64,000 nt of DNA from Pseudomonas fluorescens (GCF_040448305.1 NZ_CP148752.1:6695728-6759727); one strand, 5' to 3'; positions 27,349-35,666 are shown, counted from the first letter of the stretch. A program made the numbers and translations. The notes: generated by a model not told the origin, from the sequence alone.

Positions 27349-27978
27349 ATGGCACACTCCACTGAACAGTTCGAAAAATTCACAGATAATTTTCAGAAAA
27401 GATTAAACAGCCATAGTACTGACTTAATATCTGAGGACTGCCTTAGATATGACTTCTTCGGATCACTAATAAGCTCAGGAATTGAAATATCAAATTGCCT
27501 TTTAGAATACCCACATCCGCACAGCGAGTTTAAAGGTCGAGAAGTGGATTTTGTGCTAATCAACTCAAATAAAGAGCATTTAACCGCAGTTGAAATGAAG
27601 TACTTTAAAAAAATCCCAAGCAACAAGCAGGATCGTACAGGATATATGGCAAAGCTGATAATTGACTTGCTCAAGCTACACTATCTTACTCTAGGTGTAG
27701 CAAAAAAATACTTTATAATGGCTACCGACAATGTAATGAAAGTGTATTTAAACAACAATAGCAACGGATTTTCATCCCTGCTTTCCACGCCAGCAGGAGT
27801 TGAATTCAATATTTCGGCAGGATCAAAAAATGGCGAAACCGCACACTTTAATAAAATCATACTGAAAGATATAAAATCCACTTTAGATCCATTTAATAAA
27901 AACATTAGACTGGCTCGTGTTTTTGAAAAAGACATTTCAAATGAGCACAGTATCTATATTTTCGAAATATACGGCTAA
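27349..27978 (+). CDS. PD-(D/E)XK-like protein (integron cassette 2)
   Basis: 209 residues, AT-rich gene unlike the host. A nuclease-like core REVDFVLINSNKEHLTAVEMK gives D67, E82 and K84 in PD-(D/E)XK spacing, with an acidic N-terminal helix around ISEDCLRYDFFG. Family otherwise unknown. The stop codon lies within attC-like site 2. Integron cassettes are known to carry restriction and anti-phage genes, so a protective nuclease is plausible but unproven. Confidence 0.72.
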   Translation: MAHSTEQFEKFTDNFQKRLNSHSTDLISEDCLRYDFFGSLISSGIEISNCLLEYPHPHSEFKGREVDFVLINSNKEHLTAVEMKYFKKIPSNKQDRTGYMAKLIIDLLKLHYLTLGVAKKYFIMATDNVMKVYLNNNSNGFSSLLSTPAGVEFNISAGSKNGETAHFNKIILKDIKSTLDPFNKNIRLARVFEKDISNEHSIYIFEIYG

Positions 27979-28044
27979 CAAACGGTTCAAGTCGTTCGAC
28001 TCTCTATGGGACCGCGCCGCGCCGGTTAGCACAAACGTTATGAA
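27971..28044 (+). other. attC-like recombination site 2
   Basis: GGCTAACAAACGGTTCAAG at the left and GCACAAACGTTATG at the right, with GTCGTTCGAC and GGACCGCGCCGCGCCGG forming the extended stem. The AAC...GTTA core boxes are clear. It starts at the stop codon of cassette 2, exactly as expected of a cassette attC. Confidence 0.82.
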
Positions 28045-28369
28045 TGTCTGCAAAGGGTCGATTTCAGGCCCTAGCGACAGGCAGTAATCGGCCAGAAGCT
28101 TTAGCCGGATCCGCGCAAGCGTCCGGCGAACACACCTTAGGGCCGGGGGAGATCTCTTCGTAGTGTCCTGTGACCGCTTTGAACGTCTGCCGAGCGCTGG
28201 AGCACAATTGCTCCTTCCCACGACGTTTCCTGGCATTCTTCTGCTCTCCCTGAGCTTCCGTGCCTCACTGTCAGTGTTCTTGCTTCAACCATGTCAATTC
28301 ACCCGCGGCGTGTTTGATTCTTCAGTGGATAGCGGAGCGCCGCAAAGCACGCGAAATTGAGATCGACGG
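28045..28369. other. Spacer after cassette array
   Basis: 325 bp with no gene. The first 60 bp after the second attC (28042-28102) are a degenerate copy of the Pseudomonas intergenic palindrome (GGGTCGATTTCAGGCC... GGCAGTAATCGGCC), so the array ends here. Confidence 0.5.
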
Positions 28370-28786
28370 TCAATCCGCTTTATCTAGATCGTGCGTACGC
28401 CGATTAATTACGTTCTGTAGTCCGTCCAGCAGTTCGTCCGTATTGGCATTCGCCTTTTCCGCTGCAAGTAATAGCAACTGCACCTCATGGCGGGAGCGAC
28501 GGTTGATACGGAAGTTCGATTCAAAATCTAGAGCAGCAAGCAACGTGGTCATCACCGCTGCGGTTGCCGCAAGGATTGACGACCAGTCCTCCCCTGCATG
28601 ATTAGGGATGAAGGAGAGTTTGGAGATGATCGCCGCAGCAGAGGCAAGGAGCGCAGAGAACACCAACAGCACACGATACCCGACCTTCCAACGAGTAGAA
28701 GACCGTCGGTACTTTTGCTCCTGGGTTACGAGAATCTCTTTAACCCGGCCAAGCTGGTCTTCTAGCATCATTAAAAAACTCTCCAT
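28370..28786 (-). CDS. SLATT-like two-TM protein
   Basis: 138 residues: helical N-terminus, TM1 about 36-58 and TM2 about 68-87 separated by a short loop, then a long amphipathic helix rich in charged residues (LDFESNFRINRRSRHEVQLL). This layout and motif order fit SLATT/DUF4231-type proteins, membrane effectors often tied to nucleotide-sensing defence operons. No cyclase or SLOG partner was found beside it. ORF upstream at 28795 may be co-transcribed. Confidence 0.6.
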   Translation of the reverse strand: MESFLMMLEDQLGRVKEILVTQEQKYRRSSTRWKVGYRVLLVFSALLASAAAIISKLSFIPNHAGEDWSSILAATAAVMTTLLAALDFESNFRINRRSRHEVQLLLLAAEKANANTDELLDGLQNVINRRTHDLDKAD

Positions 28787-28794
28787 TTGGCATT

Positions 28795-28989
28795 TTAGTG
28801 ATTGTAGATCGCCCCTACTAACCTGCCGAGTACGAGGTCAGTTAGATCAGCATTTCCTAAACCATGGCTAGTCGCTCGACAGATAATCGAACGGAATCGT
28901 GAATAACTGATTTCCGAACGGGCGAAATTGGTCAACGTGTGGTCGATATCGGAGCGCCCAGCAAAATCTCCGATGTTAGCTACTATCAA
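28795..28989 (-). CDS. Possible small ORF directly upstream of the SLATT-like gene
   Basis: 64 residues ending 8 bp before the SLATT-like start; the frame is open further upstream to about 29040 and has no ATG, so the start is uncertain (TTG at 28989). The sequence (ADLTDLVLGRLVGAIYNH end) matches no family known to me. It may be a short coupled partner or a truncated gene remnant. Confidence 0.3.
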   Translation of the reverse strand: MIVANIGDFAGRSDIDHTLTNFARSEISYSRFRSIICRATSHGLGNADLTDLVLGRLVGAIYNH

Positions 28990-29087
28990 CCTGCTATACC
29001 CGCCACGCCGCGGCCGGCGCAGTAGGCTGAGTAGTCCGAGCCAGCAAGGACCAGGCGTTCATTTAACGTCGCCAAGGAGAACAGCGC

Positions 29088-30626
29088 ATGAGCCTGTTAC
29101 TCGGCCCGATTCTGAATTTTCGTGGCGTCCATGGGGGGCGCTACCACGTATCAGCCTTGGTGGTCCAAGATCTTGGCGATCCTGAACCAGCTCATAACGT
29201 TCCCACCTGTCAGGTCAACGCAGTAACCAACCTCGCAGACATACCTTTCAACCATCCAACATGGACCGTTTGGCGAATTGACCTGAGCACTGAACAGAAG
29301 CCTGGAACCGAACCCGAGTCCTGTAGCTACACGATTGCTGGCATCGATGGGACATTCCATGTGCCCGCAAAGGGCGTTTCACCACGAATGGCCTACGGCT
29401 CCTGCAATGGCTTCTCTGCTGACAAGTACAGGAAGAAGGTAAAAGACCGCCAGAATGAGCGATGGCTCAACATGGCGGAGCGACACAAAAAAAGGGCGTT
29501 CAACCTTCTGATCCTTGGTGGTGATCAAGTCTATAGCGACGAGTTGATGGTCAAGGATGGTCCTTTGCAGGAATGGTCTGATCTCTGGCACTCCGATCAG
29601 GTCTGCGCTCCTTGGACCCCTGCGATGCAAGATCAGGCGGACAAGTTCTTCGCCCACCTGTATGTGAAGAGGTGGAACCAAGAAGGGCCGTTGGAGATGT
29701 TCCGTTCCATTCCCAGCGTGATGATGTGGGACGACCACGATATCATCGACGGTTGGGGTTCCTATCCACAAGATCTTCACACGTGCGGAGTGCACGAAAA
29801 TATCTTCCGAGTGGCTTCTCAGTACTTCCGTTTGTTTCAGCAACAGCTAGGGGAAAACGAGGTCCATCCTGCAGCGGTGCCCGGTGTTCATGGCTACAGC
29901 TTGGGGTATCGGGGCTTAGGCGAGATAGCCCTTCTAGTTCCAGACCTACGGAGTGAACGTCAACCCGATATAGAAATAGACGGTACCTTCACGCCTACCC
30001 AAATAGCATCTTCGGACACCTGGAACGCTACATTCAATTGGCTGGACGATACCAACACCTCGGATCTCAAGCATTTGATTGTGTTTTCAAGCATTCCGGT
30101 GGCCTATATCGATCTCAACTCTGCTGAAAAGGCACTCAACGCGTTACCTGGTCAATGGGAGCTGGAGGATGATTTGCGGGACCACTGGCGAAGTAAACCA
30201 CACAAGGATGAGAGGCAGCGGTTGATCAAGCGACTGCTGAACTTTTCAGCCCGAAAGACGAGAGTGACATTGGTTTCAGGCGATGTGCATGTGGCAGCGG
30301 CATGCGTGATTGAGTCTAAATTACCCCAACATATTGAGGGTGGAGCTGGGGTCATCTTTCAGCTGATATCAACTGGTGTCGTGCATACGCCACCGCCGGC
30401 GGTTGCCGTTTATTTCATGGAGAAATTTGGAGCAAGCCAAGAAGTAATTGAACACGGCATTACGGCTACGATGCTGCCAATAGGATACCAAGGCCACTAT
30501 CTGGTTCCAGAACGCAACTGGCTGAGTTTGGAGCCGGATGATAAAGGGCGGATATGGGCGAACTGGCATGTAGAGGGCCACAATCACCTGCTAACACAGG
30601 TGATTGACCCGATAATGAGGGAGTGA
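29088..30626 (+). CDS. PhoD-like metallophosphatase
   Basis: 512 residues. Metal-binding motifs of the PhoD/metallophosphoesterase group: GGDQVYSDE (about 144-152), WDDHDIIDGWG (about 214-224) and SGDVHVA (about 397-403). No signal peptide or Tat motif, so unlike secreted alkaline phosphatase D it is cytoplasmic and belongs to the PhoD-like group of unknown substrate. It is divergent from the SLATT-like gene with a shared promoter region of about 300 bp. Host-like GC. Confidence 0.82.
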   Translation: MSLLLGPILNFRGVHGGRYHVSALVVQDLGDPEPAHNVPTCQVNAVTNLADIPFNHPTWTVWRIDLSTEQKPGTEPESCSYTIAGIDGTFHVPAKGVSPRMAYGSCNGFSADKYRKKVKDRQNERWLNMAERHKKRAFNLLILGGDQVYSDELMVKDGPLQEWSDLWHSDQVCAPWTPAMQDQADKFFAHLYVKRWNQEGPLEMFRSIPSVMMWDDHDIIDGWGSYPQDLHTCGVHENIFRVASQYFRLFQQQLGENEVHPAAVPGVHGYSLGYRGLGEIALLVPDLRSERQPDIEIDGTFTPTQIASSDTWNATFNWLDDTNTSDLKHLIVFSSIPVAYIDLNSAEKALNALPGQWELEDDLRDHWRSKPHKDERQRLIKRLLNFSARKTRVTLVSGDVHVAAACVIESKLPQHIEGGAGVIFQLISTGVVHTPPPAVAVYFMEKFGASQEVIEHGITATMLPIGYQGHYLVPERNWLSLEPDDKGRIWANWHVEGHNHLLTQVIDPIMRE

Positions 30627-31053
30627 GCTGCGTTCCATCGCCTAGCCACTCAGGGATTAAGGTATGTGATTGCCGCTCTCCAATCGCAGCTAGGCCAGGC
30701 CCAAATTTGAATAGCATCTTGGAACACAACACCAGAGGTGCTGCTTCGGCGTTCTAAAGTAGTCGCGAATGTACTGAGGAGTGCCGAAGAATGTCTTGGT
30801 CATGAGTCCGAGGTAACGGATGCTGGCCTTCAACGAGCCTGTACTCGAGGGCAAGGCCTAGATCGCCGCGTTTCATCGCGCAGCGGGCGTACGAGCCGAC
30901 AACCCATAGCGAGGTGATCTCAACCTGGGACGTCACTGCTTTGTGAGCGATAGTCCGGATAAATTCTTCATCCTGCCTCTGGCATATCCTCTCCTGCTTC
31001 TTGGTGAACGACTCGTGGGGATAGCGCTTTCGAGTGCTGCCATGCTCTCATCT
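30627..31053. other. Spacer with nucleotidyltransferase relic
   Basis: 427 bp with no intact gene; contains the MNT-type relic annotated at 30754-31032. Confidence 0.4.
30754..31032 (-). pseudogene. Degraded nucleotidyltransferase (MNT-type) fragment
   Basis: Open minus frame with no ATG that contains LWVVGSYARCAMKRGDLGLA, resembling the GSYARG...DLDL motif of small nucleotidyltransferases but with catalytic Asp and Gly positions altered (RC, DLGL). It is preceded by a stop at about 31030 and ends early. Reads as a broken antitoxin/NTase gene; confidence is limited by the short match. Confidence 0.35.
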
Positions 31054-31587
31054 CTATTCACAGGGAGTCGCACTCCCCGGCGGAGGAAATGAAGCATATT
31101 TTCCTTCTTTTGCCTTCAAGAGCATGAATTCCTTCTGAACATCAATAAGCATTTTTTGTTCTAGTAGCCAAACTTCATAGTCTCGTTCATAACTTCGATG
31201 TCTCTCGGTTAAAGACGTCCCTGCAAACATATTAACTACGCTGGCCATCATCATCCCAATTAAGCAAAAAGGGATTATTGGGCGCCATTTTTCAAGACTG
31301 TCTCGCGTAAATAGATACCCCACAACTGCCGTAATTAGCGTAATCAAAGCGGGAAGAAACGTGCCAATCACTGGGCTTTTCGAAGCTCCCGCTGTGATGC
31401 CCAGCAGAGCACCTATCGCGACAAATGATGCAATTAATCCGTAGGCTTCTCTTGATCTTTCTTTTATAACTAGTCGGTATGCGATAATGGAAATTAATGT
31501 GAGCAATGCTACCACGGCGAGCCAGGGTATCAGGATCTTAGTGAGCGGCACCCAAAACAAATTTGCTGTCGGAGTACAATTTTCCAT
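31054..31587 (-). CDS. Hypothetical four-TM membrane protein
   Basis: 177 residues with four predicted membrane segments (about 15-37, 47-66, 73-95, 103-123) and a charged helical C-terminus (RHRSYERDYEVWLLEQKMLI). Family unknown. The gene lies 30 bp downstream of the small exported protein gene (31617-31901) on the same strand, so they probably form a two-gene unit. Confidence 0.7.
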   Translation of the reverse strand: MENCTPTANLFWVPLTKILIPWLAVVALLTLISIIAYRLVIKERSREAYGLIASFVAIGALLGITAGASKSPVIGTFLPALITLITAVVGYLFTRDSLEKWRPIIPFCLIGMMMASVVNMFAGTSLTERHRSYERDYEVWLLEQKMLIDVQKEFMLLKAKEGKYASFPPPGSATPCE

Positions 31588-31616
31588 CTGATAACACCGA
31601 TAAAGTAAATTTTGTT

Positions 31617-31901
31617 TTATTGCCTTTGGAGGCGTTGAATCGACGATTCTCGTTCATTTTTTAGATCATCGTCCCTGTCTCTAGGCGGGGGTGGAAGGGC
31701 CGCTGGTACGCCCGGGTCAGATCGCACTATAGGTGCATGGCTTATCCATACGACGCCATCTGGATTATCTTTGCAATTGTTGTTGCACTCAGTTCCGAGA
31801 GGTTTTTTCGGGCAAGTACACATTTCCCCTTGAGCGACGTTTGCGTATAGAAGAGCGATGCTCAACAGGGATGCCAGTCTTAAGTAAGTAGAACTCGTCA
31901 T
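31617..31901 (-). CDS. Small exported cysteine-rich protein
   Basis: 94 residues from ATG at 31901 with GAGGAG at -7; the frame continues upstream to 32063 but without support. Signal peptide (LRLASLLSIALLYANVAQG), then a Cys cluster (EMCTCPKKPLGTECNNNC) and a proline- and charge-rich tail. Probably a periplasmic or secreted protein of unknown role, co-transcribed with the membrane protein at 31054. Confidence 0.7.
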   Translation of the reverse strand: MTSSTYLRLASLLSIALLYANVAQGEMCTCPKKPLGTECNNNCKDNPDGVVWISHAPIVRSDPGVPAALPPPPRDRDDDLKNERESSIQRLQRQ

Positions 31902-32841
31902 TGGATGCTCCTCGATGTGGTGATCCGCAGAAATCACTACAGCGGCAGAGGAGATGGTAGTAGCGGTTTTCAATTCATGCTTGCGGTCACGAAATCTTTT
32001 GCTCGTCCACGCCAAAGGTGAGACTGAAGATAGGGGGACTACGCGCAGGTCGAGTTTGGACAATTGCTACCTGTCGCGAATGGCTGAAACCGACCCATAC
32101 CGGCCGGTCGTAGCCGGCAGACATTTACCCAGCGAACAGTTAAGGGATTTATGTCCCATTGATTCGATCCCGCCGCCGATGCTGTCCGACTGCGAAGCCG
32201 AGTCAAGGTAAGCGAACGAGACTGCGCAGAACGGAAGTTAAATCCGCGTGATCAAGCATATCCGCAAGGTCTACGCATGCCGCGACGGTGACACAGCGCC
32301 GATCATTGCATAAAAACCTGCACAGCTAATTGAGGGGGCGAATAGAGAAAACGGAAATTTTCGTACGCTAAGCGCTCCGTCTGTCAGGTGAGGTCGTAGA
32401 GGTGGACGCCGTAGCGTCAGAAAATGCAAAAATAGACCCTACTCTGACGGGAGGCGAGTAATCGACCTGACGCCTGATTGAGGTGTACTTCAACTGGACG
32501 CAGGCTAAGCCCCTTGCGGCTTACAGCCGTCTCACGGGGCTTAACGTACAAAAATCTCCGTTTTCTGCGTCCTCCCCTACTGGTGCGCTGTCGGCTGGAC
32601 TGCACATTGTTACCAAAACAGCAATAGACTATTACAAATAGCAAGCTGGATATCTATTAGCATGCTTGGTATTTTTAAAAATCATTCATTAACTTTGAAT
32701 CTGGATAATTAAGAACTTTAACAAACTAATTCTACTGTAAGAACTTAATATCTAACTTGCAAATATATTACTGTAAATCCACAACCTGCTGTGCAGTCAC
32801 TCTAATAAAAACTACGTTTAAAAAACGTTCATAAAACTACA
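31902..32841. other. Gene-poor stretch with palindromes and a Tn3-type miniature element
   Basis: About 940 bp. It holds a degenerate Pseudomonas palindrome at about 32075-32125 and the inverted-repeat element at 32334-32577; the remainder to 32841 is AT-rich upstream sequence of the winged-helix gene. No other gene seen. Confidence 0.5.
32334..32577. mobile_element. Tn3-family-derived miniature inverted-repeat element (TIME-like)
   Basis: About 244 bp flanked by inverted repeats of about 40 bp: left GGGGGCGAATAGAGAAAACG continuing to GTACGCTAAGC, right (complement) GGGGAGGACGCAGAAAACGG continuing to GTACGTTAAGC. The GAAAACGGA...TACGCTAAGC core is that of Tn21/Tn3-family 38-bp ends. The interior has an inverted pair CGTCAGAAAA...CTGACG like a resolvase-binding site and no transposase. 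No flanking 5-bp duplication is evident. Confidence 0.72.
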
Positions 32842-32916
32842 TTGCGGGAGACAAGAATAAGTAATATTTTTTACGATTTGTTTTTTGTTACATCTATGAA
32901 TTTTATAATCAAAACC

Positions 32917-33270
32917 ATGACAAACTTTACAGAGATATCACTTCAAGACCCTCAATGCTGGAAGCTCGATATAAACAATCGAATCCTATTCGACGGCGCC
33001 AATCAAATACATTTAACAAATATTGAGAACATAATTGTAAAAAACATGCTCCTCAAGGAGGCGCGCGTAATCAGTAGAGCAGAGCTAATTAGTAGTATTG
33101 GGAGAGAGCCTGACCTCTATCGCGGCCTGGAGATGAGTTTGAGTAGACTGCAAATAAAATTCAAGAAAAGCGCTGGAGGAAGTTATCTCTTTCGCGCAGT
33201 CAGAAATCGTGGCTACTGCCTCACTCAAACCATACAGATTAATGGGGAGCCGTCTCGGGAGTTTACGTGA
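32917..33270 (+). CDS. Stand-alone OmpR/PhoB-type winged-helix DNA-binding protein
   Basis: About 117 residues if begun at ATG 32917; in-frame alternatives are ATG 32896 and TTG 32842, and no start has a clear ribosome-binding site. The sequence fits a trans_reg_C winged helix: ARVISRAELISSIG, then DLYRGLEMSLSRLQIKF (recognition helix region) and RAVRNRGYCL wing. No receiver or membrane domain is attached. Very AT-rich for this genome, so recently acquired. It could regulate nearby cargo; the target is unknown. Confidence 0.7.
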   Translation: MTNFTEISLQDPQCWKLDINNRILFDGANQIHLTNIENIIVKNMLLKEARVISRAELISSIGREPDLYRGLEMSLSRLQIKFKKSAGGSYLFRAVRNRGYCLTQTIQINGEPSREFT

Positions 33271-33869
33271 GGCAAGCGGCAATACCCCCCTCGCATGGTC
33301 ATATGGCTGATGATGACTAACGAACTTATGAATTTAGGAGTGGCTGTGGGCGCAGCGTTCAAGATGAGTGAGCTCACTTTTTACGTTTGGTCTGGCGCTT
33401 TGATACTGGTGTGGCGGCTTTGAAAAAACTGTCGCATAACTTCTAAGTTATGCGACAACTCACTCGGGCTTGACGGTAAAGGCTTTGTGATGTCGCGTGA
33501 GTCTGTCGTAGGTTTTCAATTATCATGCGACATGAAATGCGATAGATGTCGCATTGAGAAGGTGGGATGTTAATCCGATATGCTCGGCCCCCTACACACA
33601 CTCAGGGCAAAAATCTGGAGCCGCAGCAAGGCGCGCTGGCGAGTTTGTATCTATCACGGCTGATCGGATCGGAAACGGCTGATTGCTGCCCGTCGCCGCA
33701 GTCAGCTTTGGTTTGGCCTTACGTGGCCGTGTCGGTACACAGCGAACCTAAATCCTCCAGCCGTGGTAGCCAAAGGTTTAGACCTGATCAGAGGGGACTC
33801 GCTACTGGAGAAATTCGTCATGCTGATAGAATCGTACTAGCTACTCATAACATCCCTCTGAGAATTGGC
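33271..33869. other. Recombination-site-rich spacer
   Basis: About 600 bp. A possible 42-codon plus ORF starts at 33295 with no known family. At 33430-33554 a perfect palindrome and several related half-sites occur (separate entry). The 3' part up to 33869 contains a degenerate palindrome (GGCTGATTGCTGCCCGTCGC) near 33680. Confidence 0.5.
33430..33554. repeat. Palindromic recombinase-type core site with flanking half-sites
   Basis: Perfect 28-bp palindrome at 33430-33457 (TGTCGCATAACTT-CT-AAGTTATGCGACA), readable as two 11-bp arms around 6 bp, the layout of a tyrosine-recombinase core. Further half-sites follow: ATGTCGCGT at 33490, ATGCGACAT at 33525-33533 and ATGTCGCAT at 33546-33554. The TGTCGC motif also resembles the element's own end sites. 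A dyad of the same type lies at 40448-40477. Confidence 0.6.
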
Positions 33870-34202
33870 ATGAACCCAGTATTAACTGAAGAAGAGATGC
33901 GTCGGGCGCTGTTCGGTGGTGGCGAGCAAGTTGCGCAGGGCAGTGCGCCTCCAGTGCAAAAACCTCTCTCGGATATCGTGATCACGCAGTCGGCGAACGC
34001 GGCAGAGAAAAAGAAAGTTGCGAAAGCATTCACGCCCAGGCTGAGAGTCACGCTACGGGTGGGCAATGAATTTGAAGGTAAGACGCACGAGATGGTCCAC
34101 GAGGCCGATACGCTGAGTACCCTCCTGGCTGAGCAAGAAGCTACTAAGGCGGCTAGGAAAAAATTCCGATTTGTCGAAGTGGTTTCGATCAAGTCGATGT
34201 AG
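33870..34202 (+). CDS. Hypothetical cargo protein
   Basis: 110 residues from ATG at 33870; the longer frame from 33567 runs through intergenic palindrome sequence and is not believed. The N-terminus NPVLTEEEMRRALFGG and the basic, lysine-rich middle (AEKKKVAKAF) suggest a small nucleic-acid or protein-binding protein. The C-terminus is mixed. No family recognised; host-like GC. Confidence 0.55.
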   Translation: MNPVLTEEEMRRALFGGGEQVAQGSAPPVQKPLSDIVITQSANAAEKKKVAKAFTPRLRVTLRVGNEFEGKTHEMVHEADTLSTLLAEQEATKAARKKFRFVEVVSIKSM

Positions 34203-34308
34203 GTGGATTTTCACGAGGCAGCAGGCTCGGCGTTGAACGGCTTTCATTTGGTGACTAACCCGGACGATCTCTCTGGGAGGCCCCCCGGCCTGACGTCACT
34301 GGCGGCAA

Positions 34309-34478
34309 TCGACCCAGGCTGTGTGAAAACGCATTCACTGTTTTGAAGTCTCCGTTGCTACGTAAAATCTGCCGATTGTTGGTTGGACAGCAGACCGAAA
34401 ATTTACGTAGGAACGCGATTCTTGCTCCGATTCTGACTGTCAAATTTGCTCTAAAACGTTTTCACACAGCCTGGACCC
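34309..34478. mobile_element. MITE-like palindromic element, copy 2 (170 bp)
   Basis: Same length and same orientation as copy 1 at 24408-24577, with identical termini TCGACCCAGGCTG...CAGCCTGGACCC and diverged interior (about four fifths identical by eye). The two direct copies bracket a 9.7-kb cargo segment and could recombine to delete it. Confidence 0.85.
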
Positions 34479-34569
34479 ATTGCAGCGACTCCCCAACGAC
34501 TGTGATCGGGACAAAGCTACCTGCCGAAAACGGCACCAAATGCGGACCGACCGATCGTCACCAATTGGG

Positions 34570-34665
34570 TCAAAGCCAATACAGGAGAGCCATGGTATAC
34601 AACCAGCCGATGGTGAGGCTGATAGTCAGGTAGACCATCACGACCACCAGAGCGTGATTCCACAT
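34570..34665 (-). CDS. Small single-TM protein downstream of GDCCVxC gene
   Basis: 31 residues (WNHALVVVMVYLTISLTIGW in the middle of the protein) from ATG at 34665, which has a good GGGAGGT at -9. It is a likely one-segment inner-membrane peptide. The gene lies 68 bp downstream of the GDCCVxC heavy-metal protein on the same strand, so it is probably in its MerR-controlled transcript. The upstream frame to 34779 has no support. Confidence 0.45.
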   Translation of the reverse strand: MWNHALVVVMVYLTISLTIGWLYTMALLYWL

Positions 34666-34733
34666 GTCACTAACCTCCCATAACCACCGTTGGAGGCGCG
34701 TTAGGGGCGTCTGATAAACGGAATAAACATAGG

Positions 34734-34952
34734 TTAGGCCGTACCACAGCATCCGTGCTGCTCCTGAAACGGCGGGCACTTCACCGTGCCAAACGAACAG
34801 AACACACAGCAGTCACCGGGGTTCGGGCGTAGCAGGGTTTTGCAATTGCCACACTCGTAGAAGAACTGGCAGGCGTCCGTGGGCATGGCTTCCTGCTTGG
34901 CGAAACCGCAATGTGGGCAGATCAACACGGATTCGAGGATGACGGCGCTCAT
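34734..34952 (-). CDS. GDCCVxC-domain putative heavy-metal chaperone
   Basis: 72 residues from ATG at 34952. Carries CPHCG, ECGNCKTLLRPNPGDCCVFC and KCPP motifs: many cysteines in the signature GDCCVxC family found beside mercury and other metal-resistance regulators. Divergent from a MerR-type regulator, with a MerR-type operator between them oriented toward this gene (35075-35106). Predicted to bind soft metals such as Hg(II); no mer reductase or transporter is present. Confidence 0.85.
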   Translation of the reverse strand: MSAVILESVLICPHCGFAKQEAMPTDACQFFYECGNCKTLLRPNPGDCCVFCSFGTVKCPPFQEQHGCCGTA

Positions 34953-35074
34953 AGTTGCTTCTTTGTGCACGGTGGAGGGATAACCCGCATTCATCGTCGC
35001 CTTGGTCAACGCCTCAGGATCCGCCGATCTGTTGAGCCATCGTTTTCTCCATTGAATCGATCTAACCTAGAGTC

Positions 35075-35106
35075 ACTCTACACTCCGTACCCGGGTACAG
35101 AATCAA
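35075..35106 (-). promoter_or_regulatory. MerR-type promoter/operator
   Basis: Minus-strand -35 TTGATT (35106-35101), a 20-bp spacer carrying the dyad GTACCCGGGTAC (35087-35098), and -10 TAGAGT (35080-35075). The over-long spacer with the dyad inside is the hallmark of MerR-family activated promoters. It reads into the GDCCVxC gene. Confidence 0.82.
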
Positions 35107-35116
35107 GGGGCATGTG

Positions 35117-35515
35117 ATGGCGACAGAGCTGAATATCGGCAAGTTGGCGGAAGCTGCCGGGGTGAATATCGAGACTATTCGCTATTACCAGCGACGCGGC
35201 TTGCTGGATGAGCCGCCAAAGCCGCTAAGCGGTTATCGGTGCTATCTACCGGAGCAGGTCAAACGGTTGCGCTTCATCAAGAGGGCGCAGGCGCTGGGAT
35301 TCACGCTGGATGAGGTGGGCGCACTGCTGACACTGGATGCGGCCTGCACTTGTCGCGAGACTCGAGCACTGGCCGTGCGCAAACTGGCCCTGATCGAGCA
35401 AAAGATGGCCGACCTTGCAGCAATGCAGCAGGTGCTGGGCGGACTGGTGCTGGAGTGCGATGCAGGCGACGGCGGGGCCGCTTGCCCTATCATCGATGTG
35501 CTGAACAGGGAGTGA
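35117..35515 (+). CDS. MerR-family, Hg(II)-type metal-responsive regulator
   Basis: 132 residues. Winged helix with NIGKLAEAAGVNIETIRYYQRRGLL, long dimerisation helix, and three conserved cysteines in ACTCRE, LECD and ACPII as in Hg-sensing MerR (C79, C114, C123 equivalents), which favours mercury over lead or cadmium sensing. Start ATG at 35117 with AGGGG. Divergent from the GDCCVxC gene it is predicted to activate. Confidence 0.87.
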   Translation: MATELNIGKLAEAAGVNIETIRYYQRRGLLDEPPKPLSGYRCYLPEQVKRLRFIKRAQALGFTLDEVGALLTLDAACTCRETRALAVRKLALIEQKMADLAAMQQVLGGLVLECDAGDGGAACPIIDVLNRE

Positions 35516-35666
35516 TGCCTGGTTGCAGGGCATCGTGCACAGGCGTCAGGCCAGCAACCCATGCAGTGCAATCGTAAGGCCGCTTGCTAGCGGTCAGGAA
35601 TGACCGCTTGTGGCTGTGGATTCAACACACAAGATTTTGTGTAAGCGGGATTTCGGTTAAATAAGC

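Noticed and set aside
32417..32644. 75-codon minus-strand frame
   Set aside because: Spans the inverted-repeat miniature element end; no protein-like features.
33421..33457. Internal end of a nested Tn7-like element
   Set aside because: Resembles one TnsB-type site but forms a symmetric palindrome and has no paired array or duplication; kept only as alternative.
33567..33869. N-terminal extension of the 33870 gene
   Set aside because: Runs through intergenic palindrome sequence; ATG at 33870 is a more natural start.
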